A DNA stretch of 5,410 nucleotides, from the NCBI GenBank assembly GCA_023380435.1, contig JAMCRB010000034.1:1-5410 (forward strand), written 5' to 3'. Source of the DNA: Candidatus Parvarchaeota archaeon (GTDB lineage: Archaea; Nanobdellota; Nanobdellia; Parvarchaeales; Parvarchaeaceae). The notes beneath the pieces were generated by a model, which made no database searches, was not told where the DNA came from, and was given only the letters and a program-made list of their open reading frames with translations. The translations under genes were made by a program, and so were the position numbers. Shown one piece after another: positions 5,214-5,410 of the stretch (position 1 is the first letter of the stretch; each line of letters begins with the position of its first letter).

Positions 5214-5410
5214 TCAGCTCTTGTCCTTTTTATTTGATAAGTCTATGGTTACTTTTCCGGACAGTCTTATTGGGTCCTTTACATTTGGCAGGTGTATCTC
5301 CATATTGTCTAGGTTAAAGGAGAATCTCTTGTTTCTGCCGCCAAGCATGCTGAACAGCATCTGCGGAAACATACCAAAAAGCTTGTTTTCGTCTTTGTTT
5401 CTTTTTTCCA
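5214..5410 (-). CDS. 3' end of an unrecognised gene upstream of rpl10e (runs off the window)
   Basis: On the minus strand an open frame enters from the window edge and ends with TGA at 5214-5216, giving 64 visible residues. It begins EKRNKDENKLFGMFPQMLF and ends VTIDLSNKKDKS. A lysine/asparagine-rich stretch is followed by a short methionine/phenylalanine-rich segment, then alternating strands (RFSFNLDNMEIHLP and IRLSGKVTIDL) and a charged tail. The strand pattern suggests a small beta domain. The start may lie outside the window; an internal ATG at 5372 would instead give a 51-52 residue protein. It lies three bases before rpl10e on the same strand, so the two are probably co-transcribed. 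No family is recognised. Confidence 0.55.
   Translation of the reverse strand, partial: EKRNKDENKLFGMFPQMLFSMLGGRNKRFSFNLDNMEIHLPNVKDPIRLSGKVTIDLSNKKDKS

Noticed and set aside
1..5410. RNA genes, CRISPR arrays, insertion sequences
   Set aside because: No tRNA-like cloverleaf, spaced direct repeats, terminal inverted repeats or transposase were found on reading both strands.

Overview
The window is archaeal. It carries the archaeal/eukaryotic form of ribosomal protein uL16 (L10e). Its promoters are A/T-rich TATA elements, with no bacterial -35/-10 pairs. Five genes have a TATA-like element centred about 25-28 bases upstream of the start codon, the spacing expected for leaderless transcripts. 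Genes are tightly packed: gaps of 0-80 bp, one ATGA overlap and one shared CTAG stop. GC is moderate, below 50% by eye. A small-genome archaeon such as a DPANN (Micrarchaeota-like) or Thermoplasmata-type lineage would fit, but the lineage is inference and cannot be settled from this sequence.

Layout. (1) 1-1247: two unrecognised genes face each other tail to tail, 6 bp apart. One is a 190-residue protein with a helical N-terminal half and a beta-sandwich-like C-terminal half (+). The other is a 201-residue soluble protein (-). (2) 1281-3047, minus strand: a two-gene assimilatory sulfate reduction unit, cysH then sat, joined stop-to-start (TAGATG). Sat makes APS from sulfate and ATP. The CysH-type enzyme has the full four-cysteine Fe-S set and the catalytic cysteine expected of an APS reductase, so together they would take sulfate to sulfite without an APS kinase. 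Sulfite reductase and a sulfate transporter are not in the window. (3) 3096-3746, minus strand: a multi-pass membrane protein resembling the YciC/GPDPase-membrane-domain group. (4) 3747-3826: an 80-bp divergent promoter region. (5) 3827-4698, plus strand: a small winged-helix DNA-binding protein, translationally coupled to a PduO-type cob(I)alamin adenosyltransferase. (6) 4695-5410, minus strand: rpl10e, preceded three bases upstream by the 3' end of an unrecognised gene that runs off the window.

How the genes work together. The sat-cysH pair is one clear pathway unit. The winged-helix gene and the adenosyltransferase form a second unit, in which the regulator may control cobalamin adenosylation or a cobalamin-dependent function; that role is inferred from context only. 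rpl10e is housekeeping. No RNA gene, insertion sequence, CRISPR array or phage feature was seen. The most interesting points are the consistent leaderless promoter spacing, the minimal sulfate-activation module, the regulator-adenosyltransferase pair with unusual residues in the enzyme, and the unrecognised genes.
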